Of a stretch of 39,215 bases of DNA, positions 32,959 through 39,215 are shown piece after piece; the stretch's first letter is position 1, and each line of letters begins with the position of its first letter. The notes under the pieces are model-generated. The model did no database searches. It worked only from the letters and a program-made list of their open reading frames with translations, and had not been told where the DNA came from. Source of the stretch: DATMXS01 sp050260275 (GTDB lineage: Bacteria; Acidobacteriota; Terriglobia; Bryobacterales; Bryobacteraceae). The stretch lies in assembly GCA_050260275.1 (NCBI GenBank), contig JBLNBX010000085.1, positions 1 to 39,215 of the forward strand, given 5' to 3'. Both the position numbers and the translations under genes were made by a program.

Positions 32959-34457
32959 AGCGCGTGCTGGTTGTTGCACTGTTGGTATCTCTGGCAGGCT
33001 GCTCGAACAGCCCCCGTCCGCGCGACACGTTGGTGGTGGCGGTGAGCGGCAGCCTCAACCTGGGAAGCAACAACCCGGTCATGATCCAGCGCGATGCCAA
33101 CGTCTGGGAGACGCTGACCGAACTCGACGACACGCTCACGCCTCGTCCGCAACTGGCCGAGTCATGGACGGTCTCGAGCGACGGGAAGGAGTGGACCTTC
33201 CATCTCCGGAAGGGCGTCCGTTTCCACGATGGCTCATCGCTCTCCGCTCCGCTGGTGGCCGCCAACATTCAGCGGCTCAAGGCTCATCCGGAACTCGACT
33301 ACTACAGCACTCTTACGCATCTTCTTTCCGTCGTTGCACGCGATGCATACACACTGGAACTGCGCTTCTCGCGTCCGCTGGTGGACTTGCCCAACAAGGT
33401 GGGCCACTACTTCGCCGGTATCTTCAGCCCGGCGGCTTTCGGCCCGGACGGAAGGCTCCGCACACCGGCAGGCTCCGGCCCCTACGTCTTCGCCGAAAGC
33501 AAAATCGGGCAGTTCGATCGCGTGCGGGCCTTCGATCAGTTTCACGCCGGCAAGCCGTTCTTCCGGGAGATTGAGTTCCGCATCATCCCTGACCCGGCCG
33601 TCCGCGTGATGTCGCTGCTCCGCGGCGATACCGACATCATCGCGCATCACGGTGGCGTTCCCGTCTCCTATGTGCCAATGCTCAAGGGCAAGCCGGAGAT
33701 AGTGGTCGAATCACGGGACGTCGCTATCACGCACTATCTCATGTTCAACTGCCGCCGGGCGCCGTTCGCGCGCAGCGAATGCCGCGACGCGTTTGACCGA
33801 ATGATGGACCGAACCGGTCTGGCATCGCTCATCCTGCGCGGCGCGGGCACAGCGGCGCGGGATTTCCTAATCGCCTCAGCGCAACGGTGGGATCGCGCGC
33901 GCTTCTCCGTTTCTCCACAAGCAGACGTGAAGGCCTGCCGCACCGAAGCTCCCCTGGTGCTCCTGGTGAACCAGAGCGACATGACGACGTGGGGCTATCG
34001 CTACGTGGCCGATTACCTCGCGGACTATCACGGGCGCCTCGGCGTGCCTATACGCATCGAATCGCTGGAATCGGGCGCGTGGCAGAAGGCCATTCAAAGC
34101 GGGCAATACGATCTCACCCTGTACCCGCTCTCAATGCCGACCGGCACTCCCGAATTGATGATCCGGCGCATGGCTTTTTCGAAAGGCATGCAGGTCCGCG
34201 GCATCGGAAACTCAACCGGCTACTCATCGGAGGCAGTGGACGAACTTTTCGAACAGGCGGTGAACGCGCCGGATATCGGCACACATGAAGCGAGGTTCAA
34301 CTCTCTGCTCGACATCCTGGCACGCGAGAAACCTTTCATTCCGCTCTATCACGAGCGCCATTACTACGCCTACCGGCGCGGACTGACGGGCGTGCGCGTC
34401 GATCCCTTCCTCAAGCTCGACCTGAGCAGCCTGCGATGGGAGGAAGCACCCCAGTGA
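32955..34457 (+). CDS. Lipoprotein substrate-binding protein, family 5 (peptide/nickel)
   Basis: A 500-residue periplasmic binding protein of family 5 (DppA/OppA/NikA). The N-terminus is a lipoprotein signal with lipobox SLAGC (C16), so it is anchored to a membrane. RPQLAESWTVSSDGKEWTFHLRK is the family signature, followed by GVRFHDGS, then AGSGPYVF and, near the end, ILAREKPFIPLYHERHYYAY. MKR... starts in an ATGA overlap with the upstream permease. The cargo cannot be told from sequence; nickel or another chelated metal, and short peptides, are the usual ones. Its place beside a TonB receptor argues for a ligand too big or rare for porins. Confidence 0.9.
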   Translation: MKRVLVVALLVSLAGCSNSPRPRDTLVVAVSGSLNLGSNNPVMIQRDANVWETLTELDDTLTPRPQLAESWTVSSDGKEWTFHLRKGVRFHDGSSLSAPLVAANIQRLKAHPELDYYSTLTHLLSVVARDAYTLELRFSRPLVDLPNKVGHYFAGIFSPAAFGPDGRLRTPAGSGPYVFAESKIGQFDRVRAFDQFHAGKPFFREIEFRIIPDPAVRVMSLLRGDTDIIAHHGGVPVSYVPMLKGKPEIVVESRDVAITHYLMFNCRRAPFARSECRDAFDRMMDRTGLASLILRGAGTAARDFLIASAQRWDRARFSVSPQADVKACRTEAPLVLLVNQSDMTTWGYRYVADYLADYHGRLGVPIRIESLESGAWQKAIQSGQYDLTLYPLSMPTGTPELMIRRMAFSKGMQVRGIGNSTGYSSEAVDELFEQAVNAPDIGTHEARFNSLLDILAREKPFIPLYHERHYYAYRRGLTGVRVDPFLKLDLSSLRWEEAPQ

Positions 34458-35164
34458 TTCTGACCATCGAACAATTAACGATCCGGTTCGCTGCGCCGGT
34501 AGTCAACCGCGTTTCTCTCTCGGTGGCACACGGTCAACGCGTCGCGCTCGTGGGAGAGAGCGGTTGCGGGAAGACCGTTCTTGCCCTGTCGTTGCTGGGC
34601 CTGCTTCCTCAAACTGCCCGCGTCGAGGGCACAGCCTGCTTCAGCGGGCAAAACCTGCTCGACCCCGCCGTGGTCCGGTCTCTACGAGGCCGGGAGATCG
34701 CCATGTGCTGGTCGAACGCAGAGCGGTACTTTAACCCTGTACAGCGGATCGGGCCCCAGATCGACGAGGCGTATTCGCTCCACCATCCGGGCAAGGCTCG
34801 CCTGGCGCGCGACAGGACACTGGAGTTGCTGCGGAAGATGGGATTCGAAGACCCGTGGCGGGTGTACAAGGCCTATCCGTCTCAACTCAGCGGCGGGATG
34901 AATCAGCGGGCCATGATCGCTATGAGCCTCATCAACTCGCCCAGTCTGCTCCTGGTGGACGAGCCGACGCGCGGATTGGATGACGCCAACCGCAACCGTG
35001 TGCTCCGCTGCCTCGCGGACCTCGAAGACGTGTCGATGCTGATCATCACGCACGATATGGACTTGGTGGAACAACTGGCGCATCAGGCGCACTTCATGCG
35101 CGCGGGAGAGTTACTCCACCCGGACCACCCGTACGCGCGAGAGCTGGTGAGGGCTGGATTGTGA
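34454..35164 (+). CDS. Opp/Nik-type ABC ATPase (D subunit)
   Basis: A 236-residue ATPase. Walker A is GESGCGKTV, the Q-loop region includes MCWSNAERYFNPVQRIG, the signature is LSGGMNQR, Walker B LLLVDEPTRG, and the switch His is in IITHDMDL. It starts at GTG 34454, whose bases overlap the stop of the binding-protein gene (GTGA), with GGGAGGA ahead. It lacks the C-terminal oligopeptide-specific tail of OppD, so its length is nearer NikD (about 254) than OppD (about 337). Confidence 0.92.
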   Translation: MILTIEQLTIRFAAPVVNRVSLSVAHGQRVALVGESGCGKTVLALSLLGLLPQTARVEGTACFSGQNLLDPAVVRSLRGREIAMCWSNAERYFNPVQRIGPQIDEAYSLHHPGKARLARDRTLELLRKMGFEDPWRVYKAYPSQLSGGMNQRAMIAMSLINSPSLLLVDEPTRGLDDANRNRVLRCLADLEDVSMLIITHDMDLVEQLAHQAHFMRAGELLHPDHPYARELVRAGL

Positions 35165-35829
35165 CTGCACCGTTGATCGAGACCCGGGACCTGCGGGTGT
35201 ACTATCCGGCCGGCGCCGTATTTGGCCGCCGCCGGTGGGTAGCCGGGCCGCTATCGCTCGAAGTGCGGGAAAACGAGTTTGTAGGACTCGCCGGACCGAG
35301 CGGAAGTGGCAAGACATCTATTGGCAAGGCGTTGCTCAATCTGATCCCGACATGGGACGGGCAAGTCTTCTGGCTCGGCCAGGACGTGCGACGGACGGCG
35401 CTGCAGCGCCTGCGTCCACAGTTCGGCTGGATTAGTCAGGAGCCCACGTTGGCTTTCAACCCGCGGCGGCGCATTGCGGAGGTGCTTGACGAAACGCTCA
35501 CCGTTAACGGCCTCAAGGATGGCGGCAATATCCCCGCGCTGTGCGAGTCGATGAACCTGGACCCGGCGCTGCTCTCCCGCTACCCGTTCGAGCTGAGCGC
35601 CGGCCAGATCCAGCGCCTGGCGCTGGTGCGCGTGTTCATGCTGCGGCCGAAGTTCATTGTGCTGGACGAGCCCACCTCGTCTCTGGACCCCATCAACCAG
35701 TTGCAGATTCTGGAGCATATACTTGACTGGCGGCGAAGTCACGGGCTGGGCGCTCTGTTCATCGCGCATTCCCGGCGGCTGCTTGAGCACGTGGCGGATC
35801 GCGTGATCACGCTAGGAGACCAAGCATGA
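35161..35829 (+). CDS. Opp/Nik-type ABC ATPase (E/F subunit)
   Basis: A 222-residue second ATPase. Walker A is GPSGSGKTS; QEPTLAFNPRRRIAEVL is the Q-loop block characteristic of NikE/OppF; the signature is LSAGQIQR, Walker B FIVLDEPTSSLD, and the switch His is in FIAHSRR. The usual Gly-Gly in the signature (LSGGQ) is Ala-Gly here (LSAGQ). It starts at GTG 35161 in a GTGA overlap with the previous gene. Short length again points to the nickel/metal-chelate subclass rather than OppF. Confidence 0.92.
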   Translation: MTAPLIETRDLRVYYPAGAVFGRRRWVAGPLSLEVRENEFVGLAGPSGSGKTSIGKALLNLIPTWDGQVFWLGQDVRRTALQRLRPQFGWISQEPTLAFNPRRRIAEVLDETLTVNGLKDGGNIPALCESMNLDPALLSRYPFELSAGQIQRLALVRVFMLRPKFIVLDEPTSSLDPINQLQILEHILDWRRSHGLGALFIAHSRRLLEHVADRVITLGDQA

Positions 35830-36485
35830 GCGAGGACATCGTGCGGCGGAACCGCACCGCATACAGTCGCATCGCTGCCGAATGGGAGAAACGACAGACC
35901 ACCGCCTACGACCGTGCATTCCATGACCGCTGCCGCGCGGAGTTCCTCCTGCATCTGAAAGGCAATCGCGTGCTCGACATCGGCTGTGGGTTGGGCCTGG
36001 ACACCGAGGCATTTGCCGCCGCCGGGCTGCGCGTTGTTGCCGCGGACATCGTAACGGAGTTCCTGGAGATCGTTAAGCGCCGGACGAGCGCAGCGTCCGT
36101 TGTGGCCGTGGATATGACCGCGCTCTGTTTCCGCGCGGAATCTTTCGACGGGATCTACGGCCTCGCCAGCTTTCTGCATGTGCCCCGCGATCTTGCGCCC
36201 GCAGTGTTGGCCGGCTTCGCACGAATGCTCGCACCAGGTGGGATTCTGTTCCTGCATCACGTGGAGGCAGCGGACGGGCGCACGGGCTATGTGGTAGACG
36301 ACCTGCTGATCAAGAACAACCCGGCTCTCTGCTTCTGCCATCCCCGGGAGGAGCTCACGTACATGCTAGCGGCTGCGGGACTGCGGGTGATCTCTCAGAC
36401 GGACCACCGGCCTGACCGCTACCCATCCGAGTCGGCTGCGCGCTACGGTCTTACGCCGTATCAACTCATCGCGGCGAGAAATTGA
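35826..36485 (+). CDS. Class I SAM-dependent methyltransferase
   Basis: A 219-residue small-molecule-type methyltransferase (Methyltransf_11/25 group). Motif I is VLDIGCGLGLDTEAFAAAG, followed by the acidic residue in VVAADIV; motif II region FDGIYGLASFLHVPRD and ARMLAPGGILFLHHVE follow. It starts at ATG 35826 in an ATGA overlap with the ATPase, so it is made with the transporter. It could modify the imported ligand, for example in metallophore release, or make a ligand for export. The acceptor is not known. Confidence 0.88.
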   Translation: MSEDIVRRNRTAYSRIAAEWEKRQTTAYDRAFHDRCRAEFLLHLKGNRVLDIGCGLGLDTEAFAAAGLRVVAADIVTEFLEIVKRRTSAASVVAVDMTALCFRAESFDGIYGLASFLHVPRDLAPAVLAGFARMLAPGGILFLHHVEAADGRTGYVVDDLLIKNNPALCFCHPREELTYMLAAAGLRVISQTDHRPDRYPSESAARYGLTPYQLIAARN

Positions 36486-36525
36486 ATGAGATCCTGGCTC
36501 GTCTATTCACGCTGACCTGCCTGGC

Positions 36526-36676
36526 CGCACGATTCCGCGCAGTATTCGTCTTGTCGAAACGCAGTTGAACACGACTGGCGCAGTTCTGCATGTCTGCGAA
36601 CGCTCGGGCGGCCTCAAGTACGGAGAGGTCATGGTCGGCCAGGAGTTAGTGGTATTCGATCCATAGGCAGCACAAG
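36526..36676 (+). pseudogene. C-terminal fragment of the 28140 reductase gene
   Basis: 36527-36676 is a clear copy of 28642-28791. 46 codons remain open and end at TAG 36664-36666; about 36 of 45 residues match, including TTGAVLHV and ERSGGLKYGEV. The first two thirds of the gene are missing and no start or ribosome binding site is present. Differences are mostly substitutions, so the copy is not very recent. It begins 40 nt after the methyltransferase gene. Another piece is at 39077. Confidence 0.85.
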
Positions 36677-36728
36677 AGGAGTGCCGCGGTTTCCGATAGC
36701 AGCGTTTCACGGCCAGAACTCCTCTTGT
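36672..36728. repeat. 11-bp perfect inverted repeat
   Basis: acaagaggagt (36672-36682) and actcctcttgt (36718-36728) are exact reverse complements separated by 35 nt. The left arm starts at the very end of the reductase fragment. No T-run follows. It could be a recombination scar, the end of a small mobile element, or a long hairpin. Confidence 0.6.
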
Positions 36729-36877
36729 ATGCCGCCTGAGCGCTCGTAGCAGCGCAGGTGTACGTGATATGGTCATTTTCTAGCCCATGCTGGAACATAG
36801 CCAGCTAGGCGAAGCCGCAATGAGATACCTACGGGAGAGGTTGCCTGGGTGACCGGCTGGCGCCGAACCTGCTTGGG

Positions 36878-37405
36878 TTGCAGCTCGAACGCCGCCTGGT
36901 CCATGCGTTCTTGCCGGAGGAGATCGACGCCTCCCGCATCACGGATTTCGGAGTTGACGTTTTTTCGGCAAAGAACTTAGCCCAGATGATAATTGAGTTC
37001 GTTCACATTCGTGTGTTCGTACCTGGCCGCCTCGCCCATGCACGTGGCCGTTTGGGAAGGGGCGCCACAGAGGCTCGGCAAGGAGCCGTTGTGGATGATG
37101 TAAACCATTTCTGGGATAACGAAGGCATTTGGGCTGTATGGGACGCTGACGGAACCCGATACGCTTCCAGACGCTACCTCTTCGTTTCGAGCGGCCAGGA
37201 GTCGGTTGCAAGTGCATTCCGATACGCACGGGCATTCCCCACGATATGTGTGCTCACGACACCTCCTGAGGATTTCAACGTCTCATCGGCTTCATCAGAG
37301 GTAATTCACGCTTTGCTTCTGGACCTTGCCGAACATGCCGCCCACATTCTGGTCGGAGCATTTGATGAGATGGGCTACGTCATCTGGTCTCGGTCTCAAC
37401 CCTGA
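36878..37405 (+). CDS. Hypothetical protein, unrecognised
   Basis: A 175-residue frame with plausible protein-like composition, not a shadow of another gene: FGVDVFSAKNLAQMIIEFVH, then HFWDNEGIWAVWDADGTRYAS, FPTICVLTTPPEDF and ALLLDLAEHAAHILVGAF. I cannot assign a family. No membrane segment or signal is seen. The start is uncertain: an in-frame stop lies at 36821, TTG 36878 is the first usable start codon I found, and the region 36824-36877 is also open, so an upstream rare start or a small frameshift (ATG 36820 opens only 10 codons in another frame) is possible. Base composition looks less GC-rich than the rest of the window, in line with recent transfer. Confidence 0.5.
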   Translation: MQLERRLVHAFLPEEIDASRITDFGVDVFSAKNLAQMIIEFVHIRVFVPGRLAHARGRLGRGATEARQGAVVDDVNHFWDNEGIWAVWDADGTRYASRRYLFVSSGQESVASAFRYARAFPTICVLTTPPEDFNVSSASSEVIHALLLDLAEHAAHILVGAFDEMGYVIWSRSQP

Positions 37406-37612
37406 AATCGTCTGGCGTGTCGAGGCACTAAAGTCTTGGTGGCTTCCAGATCAACCTGAGCCGATCGTCGATGAATAACGGGCCGTCTGGACAGAATGCG
37501 GGAGCACAGGACTGCGTCCAGGTTGGCGACGCGGGAACCACACGGAATCCGTCCACAAGCGAGCCTGTCGATTCGAGCGAGCCTGCAGATCCGGATTGTG
37601 TACACTACAACG

Positions 37613-37747
37613 ATGCCCAGTAGCACTGCTTTCGAAGAGCAGGTACGCACACAGGTCGAGCGGCTCCGAAACGCGTGGACCTCAGTCCTCAGTTCCAAGC
37701 GGATCACGCGCTACTCGGAACCTGGCAAACTCCGCGAGCCAAATTGA
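37613..37747 (+). CDS. Short ORF of 44 codons, doubtful
   Basis: ATG 37613 opens a 44-codon frame whose first part (AFEEQVRTQVERLRNAW) looks helical, like the start of a longer protein. The 22-bp repeat at 37700-37721 falls inside it and the frame stops soon after. No ribosome binding site is clear. It may be the leading end of a broken gene, truncated at the repeat. Confidence 0.25.
   Translation: MPSSTAFEEQVRTQVERLRNAWTSVLSSKRITRYSEPGKLREPN
37700..37721. repeat. 22-bp repeat, copy 2
   Basis: Identical and in the same orientation to 24072-24093, 13.6 kb away. See that entry. Confidence 0.6.
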
Positions 37748-37777
37748 TCGTCCCGAATGGGCCGCCAAATCGCCATC

Positions 37778-38611
37778 CTAAGGAACGTACGTGCGGATCA
37801 GGCGACAAGGCGTCGCGGGCTCGATATCGAACGGCGCAGTTCTGGCATGCAACTCCCATGCCGCGCCTGCGGCAAACGGACGCCCAGCAAGCACCCCCCG
37901 GCCCTCCACGGCAACCAGAATCTCCCTCGGGCTCGGGCCCGGCCTGTACTCGAACCGATCGTGTATCACGATGGAATCCGCGACAAACCACGGGCAGCTT
38001 ACCAGACGTGTCACGCCCGCCGGCGCCTCAGCATGAAACACCTTCTCCGCACATGGCGAGGCGGCGGCAACATCGAGGGCCTTGTCCAGATGCAGTTCAC
38101 GGTTCCGCCCGTAATCAAAGAGCCGATATGTGACGTCAGAGGGCTGTTGGATCTCGAGCAGGACCAATCCGGATCCAATCGCGTGGATGGTGCCGGCTGG
38201 TATGAGCACCGTATCTCCGGCTTGTACCGGAACCCAGTTTACCAGCCGCTCAATTTCTCCCGAGAGCGCCGCCTGTTTCAACTGCTCGCGCGAGAGCCGG
38301 CGCGTAAGGCCAATACCGAGCGTAGCTCCGGGTTCCGCCCGCAAGACGTGCCACATCTCTGATTTTCCTAACGAGTTCTCGTGGACTCGCGCATACTCAT
38401 CATCGGGATGCACCTGAACAGACAGTTTCTCGGAGGCAAAGAGGAATTTCACAAGTAGGGGCAATGGCTCGGTGCCGGCGCCCATAAGCCACACTTCTCC
38501 GACTTTTTCGCCCGAGTTCGGGAACCACGGCGTCAGGTCCCGCATACCCCAGAGCTTTCCGTAAAAAACGGGTCTCAGCGGAATAGGTTCCTGCTGTGTG
38601 GCTTCGTTCAT
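37778..38611 (-). CDS. manA: Mannose-6-phosphate isomerase, class I
   Basis: A 277-residue zinc cupin isomerase interconverting mannose 6-phosphate and fructose 6-phosphate. LLVKFLFASEKLSVQVHPDD contains the Gln/His zinc ligands, GKSEMWHVL the Glu ligand and IPAGTIHAIGSG the last His; EIQQPSDVTYRLFDYGR is the strongly conserved C-terminal block. It is a short class I form, like the Bacillus enzymes (about 315). Starts at ATG 38611. It can feed mannose units toward GDP-mannose, the substrate expected for the epimerase at 21963, but is 15 kb away and is not in the same operon. Confidence 0.93.
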   Translation of the reverse strand: MNEATQQEPIPLRPVFYGKLWGMRDLTPWFPNSGEKVGEVWLMGAGTEPLPLLVKFLFASEKLSVQVHPDDEYARVHENSLGKSEMWHVLRAEPGATLGIGLTRRLSREQLKQAALSGEIERLVNWVPVQAGDTVLIPAGTIHAIGSGLVLLEIQQPSDVTYRLFDYGRNRELHLDKALDVAAASPCAEKVFHAEAPAGVTRLVSCPWFVADSIVIHDRFEYRPGPSPREILVAVEGRGVLAGRPFAAGAAWELHARTAPFDIEPATPCRLIRTYVP

Positions 38612-38829
38612 AGCAACTCTATAGCCTGAGGACTTCGACCGGGTCCACTCACCGCGTCTGAGTGACTACTGACCGCAGAGCACACCACGGGTTTGCACGC
38701 AACGAACTGACCGTCGCCCGAACCAAGCCCCTTGTACATAGCTGCAACCATAGGATTTCACAAAGATGTGTGCAGCACCACTTCCGCCGTCCAGCCGATC
38801 ATTTCGTTGTCCATTGCCTCCCAGGTCTC

Positions 38830-39033
38830 TCATACTGCCGCGTCCAGTTTTGACAGCGCAAAGGCATACGCGCCTATCGCGACCGCCTCGCTCGTGCCCA
38901 GCCGTGACACTCCGATCGGCAGCCTGGGTAGTGGCTCGAACGCAACGCGCCGGGTGGATCCGGGAACACAGATCTCAGCGCCGCCGCCCTCGACCAACGC
39001 CGTCCGCTCAACAGGCCGCAAGCAGGCCATCAA
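38830..39033 (-). pseudogene. C-terminal fragment resembling a ROK-family sugar kinase
   Basis: The minus-strand frame ends in EPLPRLPIGVSRLGTSEAV, then AIGAYAFALSKL, before TGA 38830-38832. The SRLGTSEAVAIGAYAFAL piece resembles the last conserved helix of ROK-family kinases/repressors. Only about 67 codons are open and the rest of a ROK protein (ATP site, zinc motif) is missing. Upstream the sequence runs into the reductase fragment at 39077. The ROK label rests on one motif only. Confidence 0.35.
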
Positions 39034-39076
39034 CGGTTGAGACAGATCTCAGGGCTTCGGCGCCCTGGCCGGACAC

Positions 39077-39150
39077 CCAGATCTTTGCCGAGTCCTGGCC
39101 CAAGGCCACCGATCCGCGGGTGAAATTGCTACGGTGCTCAAAACCCGCAG
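39077..39150 (+). pseudogene. Middle fragment of the 28140 reductase gene, frameshifted
   Basis: 39077-39150 matches 28334-28409 almost base for base (atctttgccgagtcctggcc and aaattgctacggtgctcaa are identical). A net 1-nt deletion near 39115 shifts the frame. It encodes QIFAESWPKATDP before the shift. It ends next to the GNAT gene stop. Together with the 36526 piece it shows that parts of one gene have been scattered. Confidence 0.8.
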
Positions 39151-39154
39151 ATCT

Positions 39155-39215
39155 CTAGAGCGCCTTGCGGTAGTGCACGCACCGCTCAACAACCTGAAAG
39201 CCGAGGGCTTCGTGG
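39155..39215 (-). CDS. GNAT acetyltransferase, 3' end only
   Basis: Nineteen codons read in from the right edge on the minus strand and end at TAG 39155-39157: HEALGFQVVERCVHYRKAL. The pattern ALGF-x-VVER-x-VHYRKAL is the usual C-terminal strand of GNAT-family N-acetyltransferases. The rest lies outside the window. Confidence 0.6.
   Translation of the reverse strand, partial: HEALGFQVVERCVHYRKAL

Overview
The window is high-GC DNA, almost certainly from an acidobacterium of the Bryobacterales/Solibacter type. This is inferred from gene content and not from a marker gene: Tat-exported DUF362 proteins beside SMP-30 and bicupin genes, a secreted GH30 glycosidase and esterases, a sugar-centred transporter set, a free-standing VirB10/TrbI-like exported protein, and clusters of short inverted and direct repeats between genes. 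Nothing looks like a phage, a complete insertion sequence or a CRISPR array.

Layout. 1-6882 is a run of plus-strand housekeeping genes: the end of a DUF355 adenosine-specific kinase-like protein, an O-acetylhomoserine sulfhydrylase, a class I methyltransferase with a PqqD-like tail, a quinone oxidoreductase, an M24 aminopeptidase, a VirB10-like exported protein and a DUF3788 protein. A repeat-rich gap (6950-7250) precedes rhamnulokinase and tRNA-Phe(GAA). 9098-15516 is minus strand: bicupin, then SMP-30 > DUF362 > DUF362 > NCS1 permease, closed by a clear intrinsic terminator at 9098-9127. After about 1.3 kb without recognisable genes come a secreted esterase (+), a secreted GH30 glycosidase (-) and an SGNH hydrolase (+).

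21115-27973 is an L-fucose/GDP-sugar locus. A minus-strand pair (GDP-mannose 3,5-epimerase-like and an atypical GHMP kinase-like protein) diverges from a plus-strand pair (FucP-type permease and a fucose-1-phosphate guanylyltransferase that lacks its usual fused kinase), followed by a convergent RbsD/FucU-type mutarotase. Together they could import L-fucose or a related sugar, interconvert anomers, phosphorylate it and make a GDP-sugar.

28140-36485 holds a dihydrofolate-reductase-like gene and then a very tight seven-gene cluster: TonB-dependent receptor, two Opp/Nik-type permeases, a lipoprotein binding protein, two short ATPases and a SAM methyltransferase. Four of its junctions are 4-nt stop/start overlaps. 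It looks like a complete outer- plus inner-membrane uptake route for a small chelate or peptide.

36486-39215 is a disturbed region. It has two broken copies of pieces of the 28140 gene, an 11-bp inverted repeat, an orphan gene, a 22-bp repeat shared with 24072, an intact mannose-6-phosphate isomerase, a ROK-like C-terminal fragment and the tail of a GNAT acetyltransferase.
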